Assembly (NCBI GenBank): GCA_964634815.1 | Contig: CAZWMD010000002.1 | Span: forward strand, 124,001-188,000 | DNA: 64,000 bases | Direction of reading: 5' to 3' | From: JALZVT01 sp964634815 | GTDB taxonomy: Bacteria; Pseudomonadota; Gammaproteobacteria; Pseudomonadales; Azotimanducaceae | Shown here: in pieces, positions 1 to 8,412 of the stretch | Position numbering within the stretch: the first letter of the stretch is position 1 | Layout of the letters: each line of letters begins with the position of its first letter | Notes under the pieces: generated by a model | Told to the model about the DNA's origin: nothing | Seen by the model: the letters and a program-made list of their open reading frames with translations, nothing else | Databases searched by the model: none | Made by a program: the position numbers and the translations under genes

Positions 1-757
1 AGTGCTTGTTACTGATCGCAAGCATGCCGTAGATATAGAGCAGGGGGAGATCTACAGCTGTTTTGAGCTGGGTATGCCACTGCAAGGCCAGCGCGCCGAT
101 AGGCGGCGCGGCAACTCCATTAATTAGCCCCGTCTGTAGCCCGGCCAATACATCAGTTATCGATAGCGGAACGGGCGTAATACCAAAGGACCCTATCGCC
201 TGCGCCGCAGCGACATCGCCATCCGGAATCCAGACTTTCTGGGTTCGTGCGTACTCAACACTGGTTCCCTTCTCCATGCCCATTGCGTAGGCAAAACCAA
301 CCTCAGCAAATCCAAACGCGGTAAACCCGTTTGCTTCGAGGCCGTCGAGGAGGGTTTGATCAAGTCGCTCGCGGACGTAATCCACCTCTTCAAGGCTCCG
401 GAACGTCATCGTCAGATTAAAGAGTTGAATGTCTCTATACAGAGGAATCAGTGGGCCTGTGGTAAGCACTGCGCCGTGCAATTGGCCGATACGAATCTTG
501 CGCATCACAGCTTTGTCATCACCCATGACGCCGCCGGGATAAAATTTCAACTTAACTCGGCCGTCTGTACGCTCTGCAATTTTTTTACCGGAAGCTCTCA
601 AGACATTCATCCAGCCAGACCCCTCCGGGGAGACTGTGGCAATCTTCAGAGTTACCGCGCTCGCAGCGGTGCTGCCTAAAAGTAACGCCAATCCCAGAGC
701 CGCGACTATTGCGCGACAAGACAGACCAACAAAACCGGTTTGTTTAAAAATACTCAT
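1..757 (-). CDS. TRAP transporter substrate-binding protein, DctP family (3' part off the left edge)
   Basis: I translated this frame by eye; it stays open to base 1, so the C-terminus lies outside the window and about 252 residues are visible. An N-terminal signal peptide (hydrophobic AALGLALLLG, then AASA) leads into a mature start, VTLKIATVSPEGSGWM, typical of periplasmic DctP proteins. Further family hallmarks are the FYPGGVMGDDKAVMRKIR stretch, the LTMTFRSLEEV segment, and the VLAGLQTGLINGVAAPP segment, which corresponds to the TRAP consensus around the ligand-contacting region. It would bind a carboxylate-type solute in the periplasm and hand it to DctQ/DctM membrane subunits, expected further left. 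Its start overlaps the end of the TatT gene by 14 bp, so the two are translationally coupled. The ligand cannot be told from the sequence. Confidence 0.88.
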   Translation of the reverse strand, partial: MSIFKQTGFVGLSCRAIVAALGLALLLGSTAASAVTLKIATVSPEGSGWMNVLRASGKKIAERTDGRVKLKFYPGGVMGDDKAVMRKIRIGQLHGAVLTTGPLIPLYRDIQLFNLTMTFRSLEEVDYVRERLDQTLLDGLEANGFTAFGFAEVGFAYAMGMEKGTSVEYARTQKVWIPDGDVAAAQAIGSFGITPVPLSITDVLAGLQTGLINGVAAPPIGALALQWHTQLKTAVDLPLLYIYGMLAISNKH

Positions 758-1685
758 CTGCGGATTCGAGTAATGCACTCGCCTGTTCCTTTGCTATCAG
801 ATTAATCAACGTCAACCCATCTACCTGGGCTTCCGCACTTATCACTTCGTTGAGGAGCGAATCATGAAGCTCCCGATCAAAAACCAATCGCGCGTACTGT
901 TGCGCAAAAAATACCTTTGCTGGCAAAAACTTGCCTTCAGAGAGCTCAATAGCTCGCTCAAAATGCGCGCGCCCAACATCTGGTTTGCCACCCATGGCCG
1001 GTGGCAGAAGCGTCTCAAAAACTCCCAGATACAGCTCCGGACCACCGTACTCATACCCAGGATTGAGCTGCGCTACTCGGGCCATCAGGGCTTTCACCTT
1101 GCCTAACTCGGCAATGGCTGCCCAATCAGCTGCATTCGCCTGAATCCAACCAGCCCAGGCGGTTCCCAATCCATAAGCAAGCGGAACGTCCTTGTCTGCA
1201 AGTGTCGCCACCCAACCTTCAAACTCATCAAATTCGCGATCTCGGACACCGCATGCATTCTTCAATCCCTTGCAGGCGGCCAACAATGCATAGTCGAACG
1301 CTTTGTTCGCAAACAAGGTTTGTCGCACCGGATCCGTCACAAAGGCCGTCGCGTAAGATGCGTTCAGCGACGACGCACTTGCAAGTAGCCCCGCATCCTG
1401 CGGATCTTCACCAAGCAGCCCATCCAACAACAACAGAAAGGCTGGCGCGCCATCACGCACAAGCGCCGGGTCTTCGCTATTTAAAATGACCGCTGAGAGA
1501 TCATCAGCAAAACTCTGGGTCGCGTTACTCACTAAAGTTGCACAACCTGACCCTAGCAGACTAAGGCTTAACAGAACCCCAACCTGCCAACAGCGCTTGG
1601 CACTGAGGCAAGGTAAAGAATCAGTAACTTTTAGAGAAAAGCGACTCGCACGCATATTTTTTTGGCTGGTCTTAGGGCCAGCCAC
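744..1685 (-). CDS. TRAP transporter TatT component family lipoprotein
   Basis: A 313-residue lipoprotein. A hydrophobic stretch ends in the lipobox LLGSGC, so the mature protein should begin at Cys48 and be lipid-anchored. The body is alpha-helical and TPR-like, with segments such as LAYGLGTAWAGWIQAN, LNPGYEYGGPELYLGVFETLLPP and GRAHFERAIELSEGKFLPAKVFFAQQYARLVFD (quoted in parts), which match the TatT (TRAP-associated, trimeric TPR) family. TatT proteins bind the DctP protein in the periplasm and are encoded next to it, exactly as here (14 bp overlap with the dctP-like gene). The start at 1685 is GTG; an ATG ten codons further in (1655) would also keep the signal peptide intact and may be the true start. 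Confidence 0.85.
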   Translation of the reverse strand: MAGPKTSQKNMRASRFSLKVTDSLPCLSAKRCWQVGVLLSLSLLGSGCATLVSNATQSFADDLSAVILNSEDPALVRDGAPAFLLLLDGLLGEDPQDAGLLASASSLNASYATAFVTDPVRQTLFANKAFDYALLAACKGLKNACGVRDREFDEFEGWVATLADKDVPLAYGLGTAWAGWIQANAADWAAIAELGKVKALMARVAQLNPGYEYGGPELYLGVFETLLPPAMGGKPDVGRAHFERAIELSEGKFLPAKVFFAQQYARLVFDRELHDSLLNEVISAEAQVDGLTLINLIAKEQASALLESADEYF

Positions 1686-1802
1686 CTTATCAGCAATACA
1701 TCAAAACCGCGTGATGCGACAGGCGATCGAGTGTCATCAGTCGCGAACGGTCCACCTTTTGATCCCGGGGACCAAGAGGCGGACCATTGCGGTTAATGCC
1801 AA

Positions 1803-2537
1803 CTACTCGCCCGCCGTCACCGCTTGCGATACCTGTTCAAACACATCCGTAAATTCCGGGCGGGCACGGTAGCCAGGTTCAGCAAACTTCGCCAGAACCT
1901 GTCCTTCAGGGCTAATAAGCACTATGCCGGGATACGGGATGCCATAAAAATTCGAGTCAGGCTCATACTCGATGTTGCGAATACCAAAGGCGTTCATATG
2001 TTCGCTTTCGACATCACCTAACAACGGATACTCAAGCCCAGCGCTGGTCACAAAATCTGCGAGAATTTTTTGAGAATCATAAGTCATGCCTGCCACTTTC
2101 ACGCCCAGCTCTTCAAATCGATCCTGCCATTCAGCCAGTTGCACGAACTGGCGCTTACAGAAGGGTCACCAGTCGGCGGAGCGACTAAACACAAGCAACA
2201 ACCCTTTCCCGCCACTGAGTGACTCTAGCGATTGAGGCACTCCCTGGTGGTCGTTAGCGGCCAGCAACGGAATCTGGGACCCGATCTTGGGGCCCCAGAC
2301 ACTGGAATAGGTTTCTTCTCCCGTGACGTCCGGTACTGCTGCCGCCACGGTGTCCGATACCGTCGAGCCTGAAGACTCAGCCGCAACCGACTGCGCAGAA
2401 GCCGCATTCGCGGCGGTGGTTGCTGCAGATGGGTCGTCAGAGCACCCGGCAATAGCAAGCGTTGACAGCGCCGCGCCGGCTAACGTGAGTCTTTGCAGTG
2501 GCCTTAGCAGCTGCCTGGCAAAAGGACGTTGAGTCAT
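1803..2537 (-). CDS. Redoxin (AhpC/TSA-like) lipoprotein, predicted selenoprotein with in-frame TGA
   Basis: Two collinear reading-frame pieces are separated only by a TGA at 2166-2168 and stay in the same frame. Read through, they form a 244-residue thioredoxin-fold redoxin: lipobox LAIAGC, an Ala/Ser-rich linker, then LLVFSRSADW-U-PFCKRQF, where related proteins have ADWCPFC. The TGA therefore sits exactly at the first active-site cysteine (residue 124), giving a U-x-x-C motif, and the conserved redoxin fold continues downstream (KVAGMTYDSQ, YPLLGD, YPGIVLISPEGQVLAKF). A SECIS-like hairpin follows at the right distance. The start at 2537 is chosen for the GGGAGA ribosome site six bases upstream. 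It probably acts as a lipid-anchored thiol oxidoreductase or peroxiredoxin-like enzyme. The alternative is a nonsense-mutated gene, but a loss exactly at the catalytic Cys plus the hairpin argues against that. SelA/B/C/D must lie elsewhere. Confidence 0.85.
2134..2152 (-). promoter_or_regulatory. SECIS-like hairpin downstream of the in-frame TGA
   Basis: On the coding strand, 13 bases after the TGA, GCCAGTT pairs perfectly with AACTGGC around a five-base loop CGTGC. The loop has a G at its second position, about 21 bases after the TGA. Bacterial SECIS elements are coding-region hairpins just after the UGA with a short loop carrying a G in the first two positions, at about 16-37 bases, so this fits. 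It would recruit SelB with Sec-tRNA. Seen: the hairpin and spacing. Inferred: its function. Confidence 0.72.
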
Positions 2538-2591
2538 CGAATCTCCCAATAGTCAGATCTGAGCACACCTAAGTCTATAGGGCGCCGCTGG

Positions 2592-3530
2592 TCAGGCCAA
2601 TTCAGACTCGATAAGAGCACGAAAGTTCGACTTTCCTGGTCCATAAGACCGCTGCACCGACACCATCATCTCAGTTTGCAAGCTGTCGAGCGCCTGCGCC
2701 AGGTCCCCCATCACCAACTCTGGCAGACCTGGCAACTGTCGGAGCCGTGACAACCCGAGCCATCTGACAAGTTGGTTACTCAGCTCGGTAATTGGCTGCT
2801 CCAGGGTATCGAGCGCTGCGCTCGCTGCCCCACGGCTGCCCAGGAACATTAACTGGACAGCCACAGATTCATTCCACCGATGAAAGGCGCGCAGCTCACC
2901 GGGTTTCAGCCGGCCCTTGCCATTACTCGCCCGATCCTTAAGCAACACCCGGGCACGCTTTCGAGCAGCAGCGTAGGTATCTACAAAGCCATGATCGGCC
3001 ACCAGTCGATTCGCCAACCGGGAATTGTCCAACATTCGCCAGGTTGTCGATTCATCAAGCAATAGCGACACCAAAGTCTGGATTTGGCCAGATACGGGCA
3101 TCGTCGGCGCCTGTAGGTGTCGAGTGGTTTTTTCATCGAGCGCGCGCATCCCCATCTCGTCCGCGGCAATGAGCTGGCCACGCATCTCCGCATCGATTTC
3201 CTCCAACCCTGACTCCGCGAAGAGTCCGTTGGCGACACCAAGCAAGGACGTTTCAGCAGGCAAAACCGAGACCAGCACAGACAATCGCTCTTCTCGCGCC
3301 CTGATTTCTCCACTGGTACTGATGGGCGCCAACAAATCCCCCAAGCCTCGGAGGCGACCAAGCTCCCGTGCCAATTGCTCTGTCGCATTCTGACTTCGTA
3401 GCAGTCTCGCCAGCGACCCCGCACCCAGCGAACCCGCCGACGCCTGAAGCTCACGAAGCACGGCCACGGCACGAATCGCCGCACGCAGCGCCTCAGAGCT
3501 AATCATCGGAATGAGCGGAGATCTGTACAT
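2592..3530 (-). CDS. CHAD domain-containing protein
   Basis: A 312-residue, almost wholly alpha-helical, Arg/Leu-rich protein. The second half carries the pattern of the CHAD (conserved histidine alpha-helical) domain: DTYAAARKRARVLL followed by a short gap and LRAFHRWNESVAVQLMFL, matching the CHAD consensus of a basic helix and then His-x-W-(R/N)-(K/E). No N-terminal CYTH (triphosphatase) domain is present, so it is a stand-alone CHAD protein. Family members bind polyphosphate and can locate to polyphosphate granules; that role here is inference. It is transcribed toward the selenoprotein gene with a gap of about 55 bp and could share its transcript. The start at 3530 is the first ATG; 3506 is an alternative. 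Confidence 0.62.
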   Translation of the reverse strand: MYRSPLIPMISSEALRAAIRAVAVLRELQASAGSLGAGSLARLLRSQNATEQLARELGRLRGLGDLLAPISTSGEIRAREERLSVLVSVLPAETSLLGVANGLFAESGLEEIDAEMRGQLIAADEMGMRALDEKTTRHLQAPTMPVSGQIQTLVSLLLDESTTWRMLDNSRLANRLVADHGFVDTYAAARKRARVLLKDRASNGKGRLKPGELRAFHRWNESVAVQLMFLGSRGAASAALDTLEQPITELSNQLVRWLGLSRLRQLPGLPELVMGDLAQALDSLQTEMMVSVQRSYGPGKSNFRALIESELA

Positions 3531-3544
3531 TCAAAATCCAAATT

Positions 3545-3690
3545 ACGGGACACCCACGAATCAGCCAGATTCGAGCCCAATTTCAGGAGCCCAATTTCAG
3601 GACACCCACCAAATATAGACAACAATTTTGACATACATTCGAATCCACCGTCGCAGGCATCTTTAGCAGATGATGGGTGTCCTGAATTTC
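3545..3690. repeat. REP-like inverted and tandem repeats with a GGACACCCA core
   Basis: Three copies of the core GGGACACCCA/GGACACCCA lie in 150 bp. One is at about 3547-3556. One, TTCAGGACACCCA, is at 3596-3608, and its exact reverse complement, TGGGTGTCCTGAA, is at 3674-3686, giving 13-bp arms with a 65-base spacer. A 14-bp unit GAGCCCAATTTCAG is repeated in tandem at 3573-3600. The region lies between the divergent CHAD and crotonase genes. Similar GGACACCCA motifs flank REP-associated tyrosine transposase genes in many bacteria; that link is from memory, and no transposase gene is present here. It could equally be a large operator region. Confidence 0.5.
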
Positions 3691-3779
3691 CTGCTGTAGA
3701 TTAAGATTAGCTGTGGCGAGAGGCCAACATCAGTCTCGTCTTGCAGCTCGTTTAATTCATTAATTCTGGATTTATTGAA

Positions 3780-4598
3780 ATGAGAATAGAATCGTCGGTT
3801 GTCGAGGTTGAGTCTGCTGATGGCATTGCGGTGGTGACCCTAAACCGCCCGGAACATCTGAATGCACTGTCTGCAGAGCTGCGAAAAACCTTCTGCCAGG
3901 TGTTTGCCTCACTTGGTAACGATCCCGAGGTTCAAGTTATCGTGCTGACCGGAGCCGGGAGAGCCTTCACTGCAGGGCTCGATCTCAAAGAGCTCGGTGG
4001 TGAGAAGCCGGTATCCGAGGGCGTCCCCGACGAGACCTTCTCTGTTACCACCGAAGCTGCGATCGCCGAGAAAGACCTGGCGGCAGCAATGCTGGCTGTC
4101 CCACAACCCATTATTGGCGCGATCAACGGTTTTGCAATCACGGGCGGGTTTGAGATCGCTTTGCTGTGCGACTTTCTGATTGCGGGCACCGGCGCGCGAT
4201 TTGCTGATACCCATGCACGGGTTGGCGTGGTGCCTGGTTGGGGACTGTCGCAACGACTGCCGCGTCTCATTGGCATCAATCGGGCTAAGGAGCTGAGCCT
4301 TACCGGCAACTTTTTATCCGCACAGCAGGCCTGCGATTGGGGTCTGGTAAATCGCGTCGTACCAGACACTGAGCTACTAGATACCTGCCGATCCCTGGCA
4401 CGGGACATTATTAGTACCGATCCTGCGACTCGCGGGGAGATCCTTCGAATCATGGATGAGGGTTGGCACACAACCCTCAGTGAGGGACTCAATATCGAAC
4501 AAGAGGCGAATCTGGCCCACGCCAAAGCTGAGGTCCGTGCAGACAAGGTGGCTGAGCGCCGGGCTGCAATCCAGGCCAGGGGGCGAGAATTTGAATAG
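3780..4598 (+). CDS. Enoyl-CoA hydratase/isomerase (crotonase) family protein
   Basis: 272 residues, normal crotonase length. N-terminal VTLNRPEHLNALS and GAGRAFTAGLDLKEL form the first oxyanion-hole and CoA-binding elements; INGFAITGGFEIALLCDF supplies the second oxyanion loop and a glutamate matching Glu144 of rat crotonase. The second catalytic Glu (Glu164 type) falls in FADTHARVGVVPG, where the aligned position looks like His, so simple water addition as in the standard hydratase is not certain. It acts on an acyl-CoA thioester in the cytoplasm. It is divergent from the CHAD gene and ends 8 bp from the convergent glucokinase gene. The exact substrate is unknown. Confidence 0.88.
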   Translation: MRIESSVVEVESADGIAVVTLNRPEHLNALSAELRKTFCQVFASLGNDPEVQVIVLTGAGRAFTAGLDLKELGGEKPVSEGVPDETFSVTTEAAIAEKDLAAAMLAVPQPIIGAINGFAITGGFEIALLCDFLIAGTGARFADTHARVGVVPGWGLSQRLPRLIGINRAKELSLTGNFLSAQQACDWGLVNRVVPDTELLDTCRSLARDIISTDPATRGEILRIMDEGWHTTLSEGLNIEQEANLAHAKAEVRADKVAERRAAIQARGREFE

Positions 4599-4606
4599 CT
4601 GCAAGA

Positions 4607-5683
4607 TCAGCGGTTTAGGCGCTGGGCGAGACCAAAGGCACCGGTGAGTCCTGGTTCTGGATCAAGCACCAAGAAGGTAGGAATTTGTTTCACAAAGTCA
4701 GTCAGTCGGCCGCGATCTTCAAAGCGCTGGCGAAAGTCACTGGCACAAAAGAAGTCTGTGATACGCGGCAATATACCGCCGGCCAGATAAACGCCACCTC
4801 GAGAACCAAGATTCAAGGCAAAGTTACCGGCGGCCGTGCCCAGCATGGCGCAAAACAGCTCCAGAGTTTTGTGACTGACCGGATCACCACCCTTTGCGCC
4901 ATCAAACTCTAGCGCTGCTGAGGTAATGTGTTCGGGCACATCAAACTGCGGTGCTGCCCCCCAAAGCTCACATAAACCTGCATACAGCCGCGGCAAACCA
5001 CGACCGCTTACCAGGCTTTCTATGCTGACTGTTTCGCTGACCGTTTTCTGGGATCTCTGCAGCACGCCAAGCAGTTCGAGCTCCAGAGCGTTCGACGGCG
5101 CAAAATCGGCATTGCCCCCTTCTGAGGCCATTACCTGCCAATGCCGTTCGTGAGCAGCCCCCTGGGGCACCAGATACCCCATACCGAGCCCCGTACCAGG
5201 CCCAATAACGGCCCTGACACCGTCAGTCGGTTGAGAAGGTTGCCCAACGGGCAACACCGGAGTGGCCTCCGTAATGGATGCGGCAACAGCATAGAAATCA
5301 TTGATCAGAAGCGCCGGCGCAGCAATTTGGTTCGCCAGCAACCGTTCCTGAAAAACAAGCTCACCATTGGTGAGTTTTGCGCGGCCATCGGCCACAGGTC
5401 CAGCAACCGCAACGCAGGCCGCAACCGGCCCAGACCGAGCAGAGCCGGTATCAGCCAGCAACTGGCTTAGCGCCTCATCGAACAGATCTGAAGCCTCAGA
5501 AAACTGCTCTGTAGCCAGAGTGACAGACCCAATGGGAACTGCCCCTGCCGGATTTGCCGTTGCTTCAAACAAGGCAAATCGGGCGTTCGTACCCCCAACG
5601 TCACCGACCAAAAGCACGTCGCCTTCTAAAGCAGTGTCTGTGGTGTTACTCACCGATCTATTTGAACTCCCGGAACGATTCAT
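4607..5683 (-). CDS. glk: Glucokinase
   Basis: 358 residues, slightly longer than E. coli Glk because of an N-terminal Ser/Thr-rich extension. The ATP-binding phosphate-1 motif VGDVGGTNARFALFE, the AVAGPVADGRAKLTN segment, the sugar-contacting LLINDFYAVAASI, the adenosine region IGPGTGLGMGYLV and SEGGNADFAPSN all follow bacterial hexokinase-fold glucokinase (Pfam Glucokinase, not ROK). It phosphorylates glucose to glucose 6-phosphate in the cytosol. It is a single gene, divergent from the LLM gene at 5738; no Entner-Doudoroff or phosphotransferase genes are beside it. Confidence 0.92.
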   Translation of the reverse strand: MNRSGSSNRSVSNTTDTALEGDVLLVGDVGGTNARFALFEATANPAGAVPIGSVTLATEQFSEASDLFDEALSQLLADTGSARSGPVAACVAVAGPVADGRAKLTNGELVFQERLLANQIAAPALLINDFYAVAASITEATPVLPVGQPSQPTDGVRAVIGPGTGLGMGYLVPQGAAHERHWQVMASEGGNADFAPSNALELELLGVLQRSQKTVSETVSIESLVSGRGLPRLYAGLCELWGAAPQFDVPEHITSAALEFDGAKGGDPVSHKTLELFCAMLGTAAGNFALNLGSRGGVYLAGGILPRITDFFCASDFRQRFEDRGRLTDFVKQIPTFLVLDPEPGLTGAFGLAQRLNR

Positions 5684-5737
5684 TGATCCTGACTCTGACC
5701 TGGCTGATTCAACTTAAGAAACCATGAGAGAGAGACT

Positions 5738-6670
5738 ATGACAGTAGGCGCAGGCATTGGTATTGCTAACTTCACATTTGATGATGCAGATGGGTTTTGG
5801 CGCTGGGTGGATCTGTGCGACAACGGCGGCATCGATTCTATTTGGCAAAGTGATCGGCTGGTATCCACAGAGTCGAATCTCGAGTGCATGTCTGTCATGG
5901 CCGCACTCTCTGGTGCCACCAACAACCTGAAGTTTGGCATGAATGTCGCGAGCCTGGGCTGGCGCGACCCTGTGTTAACCGCCAAAAGCTGCGCCACCAT
6001 CGACTATCTGAGCCAGGGTCGCCTGTTACCCGCCTTTGGCGTCGGCAGCGCGCGATCCAGAGATTTTGTAGGCACCGGCAAACCCACAAAAGGTCGAGGC
6101 GCCAGAACCGATGAGGCCATTCAGATAATGGCCGAGCTGTGGTCCACCGGCCAATCGAGCTTTAGCGGCACTTATTATCAGCTTGATGACGTGCGGATCG
6201 CTCCTCAACCGGTCCAAGCCCGTTTGCCGCTCTGGCTCGGCGGCTCAGCACCCAAGGCCATCGAACGAACAGCGCGTTGGGGCACCGGCTGGCAAGCCGG
6301 GATTGAGTCTCCGGAGGAAATCGCACCGGTTATACGCGCCATCAAATCTCGAGCGCAAGAACTCAATCGCCATATCGACGAGGATCACTTTGGTGCCGGG
6401 TTTGCCTATCGATTTGGTAACAGGGATCACCCGGCGGTATCGGGATACCGGAAGCTTCTCCAGGAGCGCCTGGGGAAAAACCCTGATGAATTTATGGCAA
6501 CCGGAGATACCCAGGACATTTTCAAACTACTGGAGAAATTTCATGCCGCTGGCGCGCACAAGTTCATACTCCGGCCAATGGCTTTTGGCACCGAGGATAT
6601 GCTGGAGCAAACCCGGCTGATGATAAACGAACTTTTGCCCGCGGTTAGCGCACTCAACGCAGCGGTTTAA
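5738..6670 (+). CDS. LLM class (luciferase-like) flavin/F420-dependent oxidoreductase
   Basis: 310 residues with the bacterial luciferase-like TIM-barrel pattern: WVDLCDNGGIDSIWQSDRL near the N-terminus, LKFGMNVASLGWRDPVLTAKSCATIDYLSQGRL (quoted in parts) and the cofactor-phosphate region FGVGSARSRDFVGTG, then PLWLGGSAPKAIERTARWGTGW. Such enzymes use FMNH2 or, commonly in F420-producing bacteria, reduced F420 for hydride transfer. F420 is preferred here because a complete F420 operon begins 1.1 kb downstream. The ribosome site GAGAGAGA sits just before the ATG. It is convergent with the next LLM gene. Substrate unknown. Confidence 0.82.
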   Translation: MTVGAGIGIANFTFDDADGFWRWVDLCDNGGIDSIWQSDRLVSTESNLECMSVMAALSGATNNLKFGMNVASLGWRDPVLTAKSCATIDYLSQGRLLPAFGVGSARSRDFVGTGKPTKGRGARTDEAIQIMAELWSTGQSSFSGTYYQLDDVRIAPQPVQARLPLWLGGSAPKAIERTARWGTGWQAGIESPEEIAPVIRAIKSRAQELNRHIDEDHFGAGFAYRFGNRDHPAVSGYRKLLQERLGKNPDEFMATGDTQDIFKLLEKFHAAGAHKFILRPMAFGTEDMLEQTRLMINELLPAVSALNAAV

Positions 6671-6700
6671 CCGGGGTGTCGAATGCTCAGACCACTGAAT

Positions 6701-7615
6701 CTAGCCATTCAGACTTGCAAGAAAATCCAGTGTGCGTTCGCGAGCCCCTGGCTCAACGTCAACAACAGCCGCGTTGAACTCGGTCACCCCAATGTCCCTA
6801 AATCGGTCAATCTGACCGCGCAGGAAATTCTCATCACCAAGCAAGGCAATGTCGGAAGGACCCTCCGCACCTTCGCGATCGAGCATGGCTCGATAGCTGG
6901 GCAGTTGCCCATAGATGGCCAGCGATTCCGCGATATGCGCTTTGGCGTCATCCACCTTTGTCGTAAGCGCCACCGGCAATCCGCCAACCACGGTTGGCTG
7001 CGGGCGCCCCGCGCCATCCGCTGCACTGGTTATTGTTTTAACGATGTGATCTTCCATGGTTTTGGGACCCACCATCCAGGTGCTTGTGCCATCGGTTAAC
7101 TCACCCGCAAGTTTCAACATCACCGGTCCAAGCGCGGCAATCACCAAAGGCACTCGATCTGCCCCCGGGATATCCATCGCAACACCAGCTACTTTGTATT
7201 CTTCACCCTGGAAATTTGCCGTTTCACCCGCCAGAAGGGGCACAAGCACCTGCAAATACTCGCGCATATGGCGCGCCGGCTTGGCATAAGACAAACCAAG
7301 CATATTTTCGATCACCATCTGGTGTGACAGGCCAATACCCAGTGTGAAGCGGTTTTTCGTCGCCGCTGCTGCAGTCAATGCTTGCTGGGCCAGCGCCGTT
7401 GGATGTCGCGGATAAGTAGGAGTTACCGCCGTACCGAGCCGAATTGTTTCGGTTTCCCGACCGGCAATCGATAATGTAGATATCGCATCAAAGCTAAAAA
7501 TATTTGCCATCCAGGCGCGCTCAAACCCCCGGCCTTCGAGGTCTTTTACGGTGTCAATGACATCATCAATCGTCATACTCGTGCCATCTGCACCTATCAT
7601 CACCCCAATATGCAT
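6701..7615 (-). CDS. LLM class F420-dependent oxidoreductase
   Basis: A 304-residue luciferase-like protein starting at ATG 7615, preceded by GGAGAAGG (a GTG one codon earlier is less likely). It opens MHIGVMIGADGTSMTIDDVI and has AWMANIFSFDAISTLSIAG, IRLGTAVTPTYPRHPTALAQQ and RFTLGIGLSHQMVIENMLG, strongly like the F420-dependent LLM subfamily called TIGR03564. LVIAALGPVMLKLAGELTDG is the usual conserved C-terminal helix. It is transcribed divergently from the F420 biosynthesis operon (130 bp gap), so shared control is plausible. The reaction would be F420H2-dependent reduction, or oxidation using F420; substrate unknown. Confidence 0.85.
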   Translation of the reverse strand: MHIGVMIGADGTSMTIDDVIDTVKDLEGRGFERAWMANIFSFDAISTLSIAGRETETIRLGTAVTPTYPRHPTALAQQALTAAAATKNRFTLGIGLSHQMVIENMLGLSYAKPARHMREYLQVLVPLLAGETANFQGEEYKVAGVAMDIPGADRVPLVIAALGPVMLKLAGELTDGTSTWMVGPKTMEDHIVKTITSAADGAGRPQPTVVGGLPVALTTKVDDAKAHIAESLAIYGQLPSYRAMLDREGAEGPSDIALLGDENFLRGQIDRFRDIGVTEFNAAVVDVEPGARERTLDFLASLNG

Positions 7616-7744
7616 CACCTTCTCCTTGCCTTTTTCAGCACTCTAATCGGTCGCTAGTCTAGCGCATCCTGTCTAAGCGCTTCCCGCGCAGCCACGCCAC
7701 CGGCATAATCGATGGTCAAGAAAAAACAACACACGGGAATAGAC

Positions 7745-8401
7745 ATGACAACTATTGCAATCCTGGGCGGCACAGGCGACCTCGGTACCGGACTCGCTAT
7801 CCGTTGGTCAAAAGCGGGACACAACATCATCATCGGCTCGCGAACCCAGGAAAAGGCCGATGCTGCGCTCGAAGAACTGAAAAAGATCAGCCCGGACACA
7901 CCTGCGCAGGCAATGGAAAATGGCGCCGCAGCAAGTGCCGGCGAGATCGTGGTGTTGACTGTGCCCTTCGCGCACCAGCTCTCCACCCTTGAAGCCGTAC
8001 AGGGCGACCTCAAAGGTAAGATCCTGATCGACGTAACCGTGCCGCTCATGCCGCCCAAGGTAGGCACCGTGCAAATGCCCCCGGCTGGTTCAGCGGGCAA
8101 ACAGGCCCAAGACTTTCTGGGCGACGACGTCATGGTGGTCACCGCGTTTCAGAACATTGCAGCGCACTTACTTCAGCAAGACGTCACCATCGAATGTGAT
8201 GTGCTGGTTGCCGGCAACAAAAAGGTTGCGCGCGATACGGTGATTGAGCTGGTTGAACAAGCCGGCATGAATGGGTGGCATGCAGGCCCCATAGAAAATT
8301 CGGCCGCCGCTGAAGCATTGACGTCGATCCTCATTCAAATCAATCGCAAGCACGACATCTCACATTCAGGCATCAAGATTGTTGGCCAGGAAGATCATTA
8401 G
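7745..8401 (+). CDS. npdG: NADPH-dependent F420 reductase (F420H2:NADP oxidoreductase)
   Basis: A 218-residue Rossmann protein. The dinucleotide motif is ILGGTGDLGTGLA, and GSRTQEKA binds the NADP 2'-phosphate region; VVLTVPFAHQ and DVTVPLMPP continue the F420:NADP reductase fold (NpdG/Fno family). The start at 7745 is chosen over an upstream ATG at 7712 because GGGA lies at the right distance and the Rossmann strand then begins at residue 3. It transfers hydride between NADP(H) and F420 in the cytosol; in aerobic bacteria it mainly makes F420H2. It is first of a five-gene operon: 11 bp separate it from cofE. Confidence 0.92.
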   Translation: MTTIAILGGTGDLGTGLAIRWSKAGHNIIIGSRTQEKADAALEELKKISPDTPAQAMENGAAASAGEIVVLTVPFAHQLSTLEAVQGDLKGKILIDVTVPLMPPKVGTVQMPPAGSAGKQAQDFLGDDVMVVTAFQNIAAHLLQQDVTIECDVLVAGNKKVARDTVIELVEQAGMNGWHAGPIENSAAAEALTSILIQINRKHDISHSGIKIVGQEDH

Positions 8402-8412
8402 TAATAGCGCCA

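Noticed and set aside
2166..2168. Stop codon splitting the redoxin, read as a pseudogene
   Set aside because: The stop lies precisely at the catalytic Cys, no other stop or frameshift occurs, and a SECIS-like hairpin follows. Selenocysteine is the simpler reading.
3932..4546. A 204-codon minus-strand frame opposite the first crotonase
   Set aside because: Low-complexity Arg/Ser/Pro product, a mirror of a clear crotonase gene.
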